Of a stretch of 38,634 nucleotides of DNA, positions 8,030 through 15,645 are shown piece after piece. The position numbers and the translations under genes are program-made. Numbering within the stretch: position 1 is the first letter of the stretch; every line of letters begins with the position of its first letter. The stretch is from Chitinophaga pinensis. Lineage in GTDB: Bacteria; Bacteroidota; Bacteroidia; NS11-12g; UBA955. A model generated the notes under the pieces. The model was not told the origin of the DNA and did not search any database. It worked only from the letters and a program-made list of their open reading frames with translations. The stretch covers positions 1 through 38,634 of the forward strand of contig CAMBFD010000012.1 in assembly GCA_945865625.1 (NCBI GenBank), written 5' to 3'.

Positions 8030-9106
8030 ATGTCGAACACGATAAAGATTCACAATTTTTCTGCAGGTCCGTCTATACTTGCCGAAAGCGCCCTAGAAAA
8101 AAGTATTGCAGATATTCAAAATTTTGCAAATACTGGCCTTAGTATTTTAGAAATTTCTCACAGAAGTAAACAGTTTGAAGCTGTGATGGATGACACTAGA
8201 ACTTTAATCAAAGATTTACTCGGTTTAAATGATAACTACGACATTTTATTCCTCGGTGGCGGTGCCTCATCTCAGTTTTATCAAATTCCAATGAATTTTT
8301 TAAAAACAAAAGCTGCGTATACCAAAACTGGAACTTGGGCGTCTAATGCTATCAAACAGGCAAAAGGGTATGGTGAAACCTTGGTATTAGCGAGTTCTGA
8401 AGAATCTAACTTTAGTTATATTCCAACAGATTACACGGTTCCATCTGATGTAGATTACTTTCATTGCACAAGTAACAATACCATTTTTGGAACTCAAATG
8501 AAATCTTTCCCTCAATGCAATGTTCCATTGTTTTGCGATATGAGTTCGGATATTTTCTCTCGTGAAATTAATGCCTTGGATTTTGATCTTATTTATGCCG
8601 GCGCGCAAAAAAATATGGGACCCGCAGGTGTGACAGTGGTCATTGTAAAAAAAGATCTTTATGAAAAGAAAGCTGAACGACATATTCCAACCATGCTTGA
8701 TTATAAAACTCACGCAGATGGTGGAAGTATGTACAACACGCCTCCAGTTTTCCCAATTCTGGTTTCTAAATACAATTTAGAGTGGGTTAAAGAAATGGGC
8801 GGTTTAAAGGGGATGGCCCAACGCAATACGGAAAAAGCAAATTTATTATATAATACAATCGATCATAGTCCTTTGTTTAAGGGAACAACAGCTGTTGATT
8901 CTCGAAGTCAAATGAATGCATGTTTTGTTTTTGAACCTGAACATATTTATTTGGAAGAAAAATTTGAAAGTGCTTGCAAAGAAGCTGGCATTAGTGGAAT
9001 TAAAGGGCACAGAAGTGTAGGTGGTTATAGAGCGTCTATGTACAACGCTTTACCTATTGAAAGTGTTCAAGCTTTAGTTAATGTAATTGAAACTTTCGCC
9101 AAATAA
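8030..9106 (+). CDS. serC: Phosphoserine aminotransferase
   Basis: SerC converts 3-phosphohydroxypyruvate and glutamate to O-phosphoserine and 2-oxoglutarate, the second step of serine biosynthesis; it also serves pyridoxal phosphate synthesis in many bacteria. The 358-residue protein starts with the family signature NFSAGPSILAESAL. It has the glycine-rich cofactor loop GGGASSQF (76-83), W103 that stacks on the cofactor, D170 in FCDMSSD, and the Schiff-base lysine K194 in YAGAQKNMGPAG. A C-terminal GHRSVGGYRASMYNA stretch supplies substrate-binding arginines. Length is normal. Its TAA overlaps the serA ATG by one base, giving a serC-serA-DUF1015 operon. Confidence 0.97.
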   Translation: MSNTIKIHNFSAGPSILAESALEKSIADIQNFANTGLSILEISHRSKQFEAVMDDTRTLIKDLLGLNDNYDILFLGGGASSQFYQIPMNFLKTKAAYTKTGTWASNAIKQAKGYGETLVLASSEESNFSYIPTDYTVPSDVDYFHCTSNNTIFGTQMKSFPQCNVPLFCDMSSDIFSREINALDFDLIYAGAQKNMGPAGVTVVIVKKDLYEKKAERHIPTMLDYKTHADGGSMYNTPPVFPILVSKYNLEWVKEMGGLKGMAQRNTEKANLLYNTIDHSPLFKGTTAVDSRSQMNACFVFEPEHIYLEEKFESACKEAGISGIKGHRSVGGYRASMYNALPIESVQALVNVIETFAK

Positions 9107-10053
9107 TGAGAATTTTAGCCAACGACGGTATCGATGCCGCAGGGAAAGCAATTCTTGAAGCAGCTGGTTTTGAAGTGATTACTTCTAAAATCCCTCAAGA
9201 ACAATTAGCTGATCAAATCAATCAATTCGATGTTATTATTGTCCGTAGTGCTACAAAAGTTACATCGGATATTATCGATAAAGGCAATCTAAAACTAATA
9301 GCAAGGGCTGGAGTGGGTTTAGATAATATAGACATGAAACATGCTGGGTTGAAAAATATTCCAGTTGTAAACACTCCAAATGCGTCATCTAAATCGGTGG
9401 CTGAATTGGTTTTTGCACATTTATTTAGTGTTGCACGTTACTTGCATTTAACAAATCGAGAAATGCCCGAAAACGGTATTGAAAAGTTTAATGCATTAAA
9501 GAAAATTGGATCTTCAGGATTTGAATTACAAAATAAAAAAATTGGCATTATTGGTTTTGGAAGAATTGGCCAAGAAGTTGCAAAAATGGCTATTGGTTTA
9601 GGAATGGAAGTTTTGGTTTATGATTATAAACAGCGTGAATTTGACTTGACTGTTTCTTTGCATCCAAAATATCAAATGAATAACTTCAAAGTGACTTTGA
9701 AAGGCATTACAATGGATCAATTGCTAGCTGATAGCGATATCATTACGCTACATACTCCTGGCAGTGCTGAAGTAATTACTGAAACTGAACTTAATAAAAT
9801 GAAGCAAGGTTCAGTTTTGATTAATTGTGCGAGAGGTGGAGTTGTAAATGAAGTGGCATTGAAAAATGCAATGGACTCAGGTAAAATTGCTTTCTCTGGT
9901 ATTGATGTTTTTGAAAATGAACCTCCAGTAAATGATACGATGCTTTCTTTGAAAAATGCTTCTTTGTCGCCACATATAGGTGCAAGCACATCAGAAGCTC
10001 AAGAAAGAGTGGGTATTGAGTTAGCTGAACGTATTTGTCAATTCTTTAAATAA
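9106..10053 (+). CDS. serA: D-3-phosphoglycerate dehydrogenase, short form without ACT domain
   Basis: SerA oxidises 3-phosphoglycerate to 3-phosphohydroxypyruvate with NAD, the first step of serine synthesis. The 315-residue protein carries the D-2-hydroxyacid dehydrogenase fold: RAGVGLDNID (67-76) in the substrate domain, the Rossmann motif GFGRIG (150-155), and the catalytic set R243 (NCARGG), E272 (DVFENEPP) and H290 (SPHIGAST). It stops right after the catalytic domain, so the C-terminal ACT domain that gives serine feedback in E. coli SerA is absent. Control must then be different or transcriptional. It overlaps serC by one base and lies six bases before the DUF1015 gene. Another 2-hydroxyacid dehydrogenase is possible by sequence alone, but the context makes SerA most likely. 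Confidence 0.94.
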   Translation: MRILANDGIDAAGKAILEAAGFEVITSKIPQEQLADQINQFDVIIVRSATKVTSDIIDKGNLKLIARAGVGLDNIDMKHAGLKNIPVVNTPNASSKSVAELVFAHLFSVARYLHLTNREMPENGIEKFNALKKIGSSGFELQNKKIGIIGFGRIGQEVAKMAIGLGMEVLVYDYKQREFDLTVSLHPKYQMNNFKVTLKGITMDQLLADSDIITLHTPGSAEVITETELNKMKQGSVLINCARGGVVNEVALKNAMDSGKIAFSGIDVFENEPPVNDTMLSLKNASLSPHIGASTSEAQERVGIELAERICQFFK

Positions 10054-10059
10054 ACCAAA

Positions 10060-11271
10060 GTGATTCGTATTTTACCATTCAGAGCTTTAATGCCAGCGGC
10101 TGAATTTGAAAAAACTTTGCCTACATTGGGTTCTGGTAAAATTTCTGAGTCAATTCTTCGAGAAAAAGCCCTCAATATCCCAGAGAGCTATATACGTGTT
10201 GTTAAACCGCAATATTTCGACAATTCTTTAGAGCAAGGCACAGAGCTATTCTATCGTGCATCTTTAAATAACTACAAACAATTAATTGATAGGCATGTAC
10301 TTGTATCTCAAGAATATGCTTTTTATTTTTATAAACAAAAGCATCATTCAGGCGTTGAACTTTCTGGTTGGATTGTAGGCGTTGATGCATATAATTATCT
10401 TGAAGGGTCTGTTAAAAAACATGAAAACACCTTAATAGGTAAAGAAAATCGACTCATTGAACATATTCGTGTAATTGAATCTATGGGAGAACCAGTTTTA
10501 TTATCTCAAAAACTGCCTAAAGAGTTAAAATCAATTGCCAACGAAATATTGAATCATCCAGTTTCTGAAATAACGGATGAATACAACAATATACATCAAT
10601 TGTGGCAGGTTACTGAGTTAGAAACGATCCATAAAGTCATTGCTATTTTCAATCAATTTGATTCATTGTATATTGCCGATGGTCACCACCGTGTTGCATC
10701 TACATCAAGATATTTAATAGAAAATAAACCAATGGAATCTGAAAAAGGATTCATGGCATTGGTTATGGATGAAAATGAATTGTTAATCAATTCGTTCTAT
10801 CGCTTCCTTAAAAATGTTGATGAAACAAAATTGATAGACTTTTTGAAACATCACGAAATTTCTTATACGTTAATTGAATTAAATTCTGAAGTTAATTTAA
10901 CCCAAGGAAATGTGCTTTGTATGGCAAAAGGTTTTTCTTTGATCATTCATTTAGATTTGCCAAGTGAAGATTTAGATGCAAGAGAAAAATTAGATATTTC
11001 TAGGATTGAGCAATTAATCTTTAAAGAATTATTTAGAATTAACGACACCAGTAACGATGAGAGAATTTCATTTTTACGTGGCGACAAACCGTTGAAGAAT
11101 GTTTTAAATCAATTAAAAGAAAATGAAATTAGTCTTGCTTTTCAATTTGCCCCAAATACAATGCAAGAGATTAAGGAAGTTGCTGATTCAGGATTAATAA
11201 TGCCCCCCAAAAGTACATTTATTGAGCCTAAATTGCTTACAGGTATGCTTATTGAAGACTACAGTTGTTAA
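10060..11271 (+). CDS. DUF1015 family protein, candidate serine-related enzyme
   Basis: The 403-residue protein matches the DUF1015 family from end to end: RILPFRALMP at the start, a GSVKKHENTL motif (about 116-125) and YIADGHHRVASTSRY around 204-218. The DGHHR motif (207-211) resembles the nucleotide-binding motif of the ParB/sulfiredoxin fold, which includes free-serine kinases. Together with its place after serC and serA, this suggests a role on serine or phosphoserine; that is inference, not shown. The start is GTG at 10060, six bases after serA. The TAA ends at 11271, directly against the stop of the convergent regulator gene. No signal peptide is present, so it should be cytoplasmic. 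Family confident, function open. Confidence 0.88.
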   Translation: MIRILPFRALMPAAEFEKTLPTLGSGKISESILREKALNIPESYIRVVKPQYFDNSLEQGTELFYRASLNNYKQLIDRHVLVSQEYAFYFYKQKHHSGVELSGWIVGVDAYNYLEGSVKKHENTLIGKENRLIEHIRVIESMGEPVLLSQKLPKELKSIANEILNHPVSEITDEYNNIHQLWQVTELETIHKVIAIFNQFDSLYIADGHHRVASTSRYLIENKPMESEKGFMALVMDENELLINSFYRFLKNVDETKLIDFLKHHEISYTLIELNSEVNLTQGNVLCMAKGFSLIIHLDLPSEDLDAREKLDISRIEQLIFKELFRINDTSNDERISFLRGDKPLKNVLNQLKENEISLAFQFAPNTMQEIKEVADSGLIMPPKSTFIEPKLLTGMLIEDYSC

Positions 11272-11601
11272 TTAAAACAACGACAATTGTTTCTTTTCTG
11301 CTTTTAATCTAAAAACTTCTTGAATTGATTTTTGCAATTCTAATAGGGTTTCAGTTTTTATATCGTAAATACTCGAAGTTTTATGCAATTTTAGAGTGAT
11401 ATAATTATCCTCTTTTAGTTTCTGTAGATGCCCAGATACGGTACTTTGTGAATACGGTAATTTATCTACGATATCTTGACATGTACTCGCACCATTGTCC
11501 ATTAAGAACAATAGTATAGAAATTCTAGCTGGGTGACCAATTGACTTGCAAAGTTTTGCGAGAAATTCAATATCGGCTTCAAATTTATTTCTTTTTTTCA
11601 T
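11272..11601 (-). CDS. ArsR-family winged-helix transcriptional regulator
   Basis: The 109-residue protein has the ArsR fold: LAKLCKSIGHPARISILLFL (helices 1-2), then CQDIVDKLPYSQSTVSGHLQKLKEDNYITL (about 41-70), which includes the recognition helix and the start of the wing. The classical metal site ELCVCDL is not kept: only one cysteine stands near that position (STCQDI), so a metal-sensing role is not supported. It may sense another ligand or act with protein partners. A TATATTTG box lies just upstream on the same strand, close enough for autoregulation. It is downstream of the acyltransferase gene but separated by 119 bases, so it probably has its own promoter. Target genes cannot be read from the sequence. 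Confidence 0.9.
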   Translation of the reverse strand: MKKRNKFEADIEFLAKLCKSIGHPARISILLFLMDNGASTCQDIVDKLPYSQSTVSGHLQKLKEDNYITLKLHKTSSIYDIKTETLLELQKSIQEVFRLKAEKKQLSLF

Positions 11602-11627
11602 AGATTAATTCGCTTTATCGTAAAATG

Positions 11628-11660
11628 CAAATATAGGCATTGTGAAATAAAACAGACGAA
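11628..11660 (-). promoter_or_regulatory. Putative Bacteroidota-type promoter of the ArsR-family gene
   Basis: On the minus strand a TATATTTG box (11635 to 11628) matches the -7 consensus TAnnTTTG. A TTCG near-match to the -33 TTTG lies 21 bases upstream (11660 to 11657). The expected leader of about 20 bases fits the start at 11601. AT-rich DNA makes chance matches likely. Confidence 0.35.
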
Positions 11661-11720
11661 TATTATGTTAAATTTATTGTTTTCATCGCTAACAGCAAAT
11701 GATGTTTCGTTGAAAACAAC

Positions 11721-12623
11721 CTAAGATTCTTTTTTGTGTTTCCACCTTCTGTGGCTCCAAAGCCATATTTCCGGTTGATCTAAAATCTCTTTTTCTGTTC
11801 TCTTTGCAATAATTTCTGTGATTTCACCATCTTTTAAATCTTTAGGATTTTGGATGATCATTTCACTGCGCGCCTCATAATACCCCCGTTTTATTTTCCT
11901 TGATGATAAATATACAATAGGGTAATTGAACATTTTTGATATTTTCTCTGGGCCATTCATAAACGGAGTGTCTTGGTTGAGTATGTATGACCAATGAGCG
12001 GTTTTACCTGAAGATGGATTTTGATCGCCAATAAATGCTGTGACGGTTGCCAAATTTTTATTATTTGTCATGACTCTTAAGGTTTGCTCCATAGACATTG
12101 GAATTGCTCCAAAACGACTCCTGATTTTATACATCAACCAGTCGAAACCTTTGCTAGATAATGTTTTATAAACGCATTGTACTTGTTGTTTGCAATCAAC
12201 CTGTGACATATCACAAACCCATTCCCAGTTGCCGCAGTGACTCATGACTACAATAAAGCTTTGTCCCTTTAAATAAAAATCATCATATATATGTTGATCT
12301 ATATTCGTCATTCTGCGTTTGAGTTGATTTTTGGTCATTGTCAATCCTTTGATTGTCTCAAAAAACAAATCCGACAGATGCTTGTAATATTTGATTTCAA
12401 TTTCCAATCTTTCCGCTTCAGATTTTTCTGGGAAAGAGTTTTTCAAGTTCTCTTTTACAACTTTCACCCTATATTTAACTAGCTTATATAGTATAAAATA
12501 CACCACATTGCCTAAACATTGAGTCATAAAAAATGGGAGAGAAGCAAATATGTAAATAATCGGAAAAATGAACAGTTTAAATCCTGTTGTTCCTATGGGT
12601 TTAACTGTTCGTTTTGCTTCCAT
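11721..12623 (-). CDS. Lipid A biosynthesis-type acyltransferase (LpxL/HtrB family)
   Basis: This family transfers a late acyl chain to the lipid A precursor at the inner membrane. I choose the ATG at 12623 (MEAKRTVKPI, 300 residues), eight bases after the M42 gene; the open frame extends further but only into that gene. An N-terminal hydrophobic segment (about 15-48) anchors the protein. The catalytic HX4D/E motif appears as H129-CGNW-E134 in VVMSHCGNWEW, and the C-terminus has the family ending PEIWLWSHRRWKHK. Bacteroidota lipid A usually carries fewer acyl chains, and their single late acyltransferases often look like this. It could instead act on another lipid such as an aminolipid. Probably co-transcribed with the upstream peptidase gene. 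Confidence 0.9.
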   Translation of the reverse strand: MEAKRTVKPIGTTGFKLFIFPIIYIFASLPFFMTQCLGNVVYFILYKLVKYRVKVVKENLKNSFPEKSEAERLEIEIKYYKHLSDLFFETIKGLTMTKNQLKRRMTNIDQHIYDDFYLKGQSFIVVMSHCGNWEWVCDMSQVDCKQQVQCVYKTLSSKGFDWLMYKIRSRFGAIPMSMEQTLRVMTNNKNLATVTAFIGDQNPSSGKTAHWSYILNQDTPFMNGPEKISKMFNYPIVYLSSRKIKRGYYEARSEMIIQNPKDLKDGEITEIIAKRTEKEILDQPEIWLWSHRRWKHKKES

Positions 12624-12631
12624 ATTGTGAT

Positions 12632-13702
12632 TTAAAAATAATTGAATGATTTTTGATGGTCTAACTGAATGACAGCTTGATACATCAATTGAATACATTC
12701 CTCAACATCTTTTTCATCGACCATTTCTACCGTTGTATGCATATATTTCAAAGGAAGTGAAATTAAAGCAGATGGAACGCCAGTGCCTGAATACGCAAAA
12801 CTATCGGTATCTGTTCCTGTAGATCTGCTAACTGCATTTCTTTGAATGCTAATTTCAGATTTTTTGGCAGTTTCAATGATATATTGCAATAGGTTATTTT
12901 GAACCGCAGGTCCATAAGTTACAACTGGTCCGCGACCACATTTACAATCACCTTGTTGTTTTTTATTATAAAGAGGACTGTATGTGTCGTGCGTTACATC
13001 TGTAACAATGGCGACATCTGGTTTCAATCTTCGAGAAATCATTTCAGCACCTCTTAAACCAATTTCTTCTTGTACACTATTCACAAGATAAACAGTGAAG
13101 GGTAGTGTGTGTTTATTTTCAAATAAATGACGTGCAACTTCGGCAATCATAAATCCGCCCATTCTATTGTCGAGGGCTCTACCGATAATATATTTATCAT
13201 TCAGCCACTCACAATTAGCCTCAAAAACAGCAACGGAACCAACGTGAATCCCAAGCTTTTCAACTTCTTCTTTCGTTGAACATCCCACATCAATAAAAAC
13301 GGTATCTGGTTTCATTTCAGGATTTTTCTCGGTACGCACATGAATTGCAGGCCAACCAAAAACACCTTTAACAATGTTTCCATTTTCGCAATAAATGTTG
13401 CATCGCATAGAAGGGGCAATTTGAAAGTCGCTTCCCCCATTTCGAATCACATATATGTAACCATCGTCGGTAATGTAATTTACAAACCAAGAAATTTCAT
13501 CGGCATGAGCTTCAAGTACAACTTTAAAATCACGCCCTGGATTAATGACACCAACGGCTGTCCCGTATGCATCAATTACAGTTTCATCGATATAAGGTCT
13601 TAAATATTCCAACCAAATTTTTTGGCCACTACTTTCAAAACCTGTGGGAGAAACGTTATTCAAATATTTCTCTAAAAATGCTCTAGACTCTGTTCTCATC
13701 AT
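12632..13702 (-). CDS. M42 family metallo-aminopeptidase
   Basis: M42 (glutamyl aminopeptidase/TET) enzymes are cytoplasmic dinuclear zinc or cobalt peptidases that trim peptides from the N-terminus, often as large tetrahedral dodecamers. The 356-residue protein has all expected residues: H66 in LEAHADEIS, the bridging aspartate D178 in GRALDNRMGG, the catalytic glutamate pair E212/E213 in QEEIGLRGAE, D235 in IVTDVTHD, and H322 in KYMHTTVEMV. Length is normal. No signal peptide is seen. Two adjacent ATG codons at the start (13702 or 13699) are equally plausible. It is the first gene of a pair with the acyltransferase (8-base gap), an arrangement with no obvious functional link. Confidence 0.94.
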   Translation of the reverse strand: MMRTESRAFLEKYLNNVSPTGFESSGQKIWLEYLRPYIDETVIDAYGTAVGVINPGRDFKVVLEAHADEISWFVNYITDDGYIYVIRNGGSDFQIAPSMRCNIYCENGNIVKGVFGWPAIHVRTEKNPEMKPDTVFIDVGCSTKEEVEKLGIHVGSVAVFEANCEWLNDKYIIGRALDNRMGGFMIAEVARHLFENKHTLPFTVYLVNSVQEEIGLRGAEMISRRLKPDVAIVTDVTHDTYSPLYNKKQQGDCKCGRGPVVTYGPAVQNNLLQYIIETAKKSEISIQRNAVSRSTGTDTDSFAYSGTGVPSALISLPLKYMHTTVEMVDEKDVEECIQLMYQAVIQLDHQKSFNYF

Positions 13703-13799
13703 TGAAACTGCAATTTATTCAATAAATAAAACAAATCAAAATCTTTGTTGCTTTTAGATGAGGTAATTTGTGAATTCAAATTCAATTTAAAAATGAAAC

Positions 13800-13827
13800 A
13801 AAAAAGCCTCATTGATGAGGCTTTTTT
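13800..13827. terminator. Terminator downstream of tRNA-Val
   Basis: A perfect stem (GCCTCA at 13806-13811 with TGAGGC at 13816-13821) has six A's before it and six T's after it. On the minus strand it lies directly after the tRNA 3' end, so it most likely terminates that transcript. The symmetry would let it work in both directions. Confidence 0.85.
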
Positions 13828-13832
13828 GTTTG

Positions 13833-13907
13833 TGGGAGATACTGGGTTCGAACCAGTGACCCTCTGCTTGTAAGGCAGATGCTCTGAACCAGCTGAGCTA
13901 ATCTCCC
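13833..13907 (-). tRNA. tRNA-Val (anticodon TAC)
   Basis: On the minus strand this 75-base gene folds as a full cloverleaf. The acceptor stem pairs GGGAGAT with ATCTCCC, followed by discriminator A. The D arm is GCTCAGCTGGTTCAGAGC. The anticodon stem TCTGC/GCAGA holds the loop CTTACAA, giving anticodon TAC (valine, GTA codons). The T arm is ACTGG-TTCGAAC-CCAGT. The CCA end is not encoded, since the next bases are CAA. It stands alone between two protein genes. Confidence 0.97.
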
Positions 13908-14042
13908 TTTCGGTGGTGCAAATATAGTAATTTGTCGTGAAGTTGCAAATTCATCAATTCTTTTTCTGAGATTATTTTCATCTATTTGTAAATACATCTT
14001 TTGAAGTAGCTTGTAATGTAATAGTTAAGTTAACATTATTGA

Positions 14043-15629
14043 TCACAAATCTTTTGGCTCTACATCTATAAACGACTCTTGCAAAACATGCACTTCCCCA
14101 GGCATCGCTTTTTTAGGCTTTGAGACAAATTTTCTCATTGTAAACTGTACTTGTACCAAAGATTGATGTTTCGCTTTTGAATGAAATGCCGCCAATTGCG
14201 CGCCTATTTGAATTACATCTTTAGAATATTCTCTTCCTTTTTGCTTAATGATTACATGGGATCCTGTAAAATCTTTCACATGCAACCACAAATCGTTCTT
14301 GCTAGATAATCGGATTAATTCATCATTCGATTTTGCATTCTTCCCAACCCAAATTTCATTTCCATTGTATTCATATTTTTTGTAGGGCAGTGATGGTCCA
14401 CCTTTTTTGGGAGGGACATTTGAGGGATTTCCTTTTTTCTGGAGAGATTTAATTTCACTAAACGCCGTTGCTTTTTGAACCAAAGTCAACTTTGTCGTGC
14501 TTTCTTCAATTCTAATTTCCAAAGATGTTATATTTTCTTTTAACTTATCGAGTTCTAAAAATTCATTTTTCCCTTTCCGATAATACTTCTGAGCATTTTC
14601 TGCTGCATTTAAATTCTCATCAAGCTTGATTCTAATTCTCTGATTCGTATAATAATCCATTAAAAGTGCATTGGTAACGCCTTTTTTAATGCTGTGCGCA
14701 TGCGCCAGAATTAAATCTCCAATTTCCCTGTAACTTCTTCTTTCAGTTATTTCTAATGTTCTTTTTTGATACCCTTTTAACAATGATTGGTCTTGCTTAA
14801 TGCGTTTTTGGGTAACATCTATAAATGAATTCTTGAAATTATCGAAAAAATACCAACGTATAAATACCTGTGTTTTTTGCAATAAATCATCAATAATTAC
14901 ATTTAAACCTCCCTTGATAATATTGTTGTAACTATTATCAATAATCATTTTATTTGATTTTTGCGATATAGTAAATTCCATTTTGGTACAAATTTCAGTA
15001 AAATACCGATAGAGATATGCTGTTTGAGATTCAATGGTTGGCAAATTAAAGAAATTTGGATCAAAATCGTATTCTATTAATGATTCAAGTGATACTGACT
15101 TGATAATTGATTGATAATTATTTATATCTAATTTTAATATACTCGGATTAGATACTTTTTGATAGAAATTTGAATAATTCAGCGTATTCCATTCAGGAAG
15201 ATTAATTTCCCAGTCAGCTTTGATGTTTAAACGAAACAAATTTTCAGGTGTTTTTAAGTTAGGGGACTCTAAAAGAATGTTGCCAAATCTACCAAAACCT
15301 TTAAACCAGAGCTTACAACCATTGTCGAACTCTATGAATAATAAACGATCAAAGAGCCTCGTGCCAATATCTTTAACTCTCTGTCCCTCAATTTCTTTAA
15401 ATTGAAAATGGCCTTTGTTTTTATGTTCGGCAGCTTGTTTATCCGATTCTATAATAAATAGTTCGCCACCAATAAATTTTAATTCCAAGGAATATTGTTC
15501 TTTGTTTCTGATAAAAAACAAATAGAGTGAATCTTTATCGTAGCTAATTGCTTGAATAAAAAAGGATTCATGAATTTTGGTAAAGAGATAATTGGCCCAA
15601 ATTTGATAGACCCAAAATGATGAATACAT
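14043..15629 (-). CDS. rqcH: NFACT ribosome quality-control factor, RqcH/Rqc2 homologue
   Basis: RqcH binds obstructed large ribosomal subunits and recruits tRNA-Ala to add alanine tails to stalled chains. The 528-residue protein has an NFACT-N domain (about 1-190) in which D94-R95 (RLFDRLLFIEF) matches the DR pair needed for tRNA binding. A long helical/coiled-coil middle follows, including LDENLNAAENAQKYYRK (336-352). The NFACT-R domain runs from about 417 to 515, with NDLWLHVKDFTGSHVII and GEVHV. The short N-terminus (about ten residues before the first helix) is usual for Bacteroidota forms. The gene begins 16 bases after the large T9SS gene and is the last of that operon. Older names such as fibronectin-binding protein A are misleading. 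Confidence 0.92.
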   Translation of the reverse strand: MYSSFWVYQIWANYLFTKIHESFFIQAISYDKDSLYLFFIRNKEQYSLELKFIGGELFIIESDKQAAEHKNKGHFQFKEIEGQRVKDIGTRLFDRLLFIEFDNGCKLWFKGFGRFGNILLESPNLKTPENLFRLNIKADWEINLPEWNTLNYSNFYQKVSNPSILKLDINNYQSIIKSVSLESLIEYDFDPNFFNLPTIESQTAYLYRYFTEICTKMEFTISQKSNKMIIDNSYNNIIKGGLNVIIDDLLQKTQVFIRWYFFDNFKNSFIDVTQKRIKQDQSLLKGYQKRTLEITERRSYREIGDLILAHAHSIKKGVTNALLMDYYTNQRIRIKLDENLNAAENAQKYYRKGKNEFLELDKLKENITSLEIRIEESTTKLTLVQKATAFSEIKSLQKKGNPSNVPPKKGGPSLPYKKYEYNGNEIWVGKNAKSNDELIRLSSKNDLWLHVKDFTGSHVIIKQKGREYSKDVIQIGAQLAAFHSKAKHQSLVQVQFTMRKFVSKPKKAMPGEVHVLQESFIDVEPKDL

Positions 15630-15645
15630 GGTTCAAAATTCGGTG

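Noticed and set aside
13809-13997. 62-codon open frame on the minus strand
   Set aside because: It runs through the tRNA-Val gene and into its terminator stem; it has no coding character and no homology I can see.
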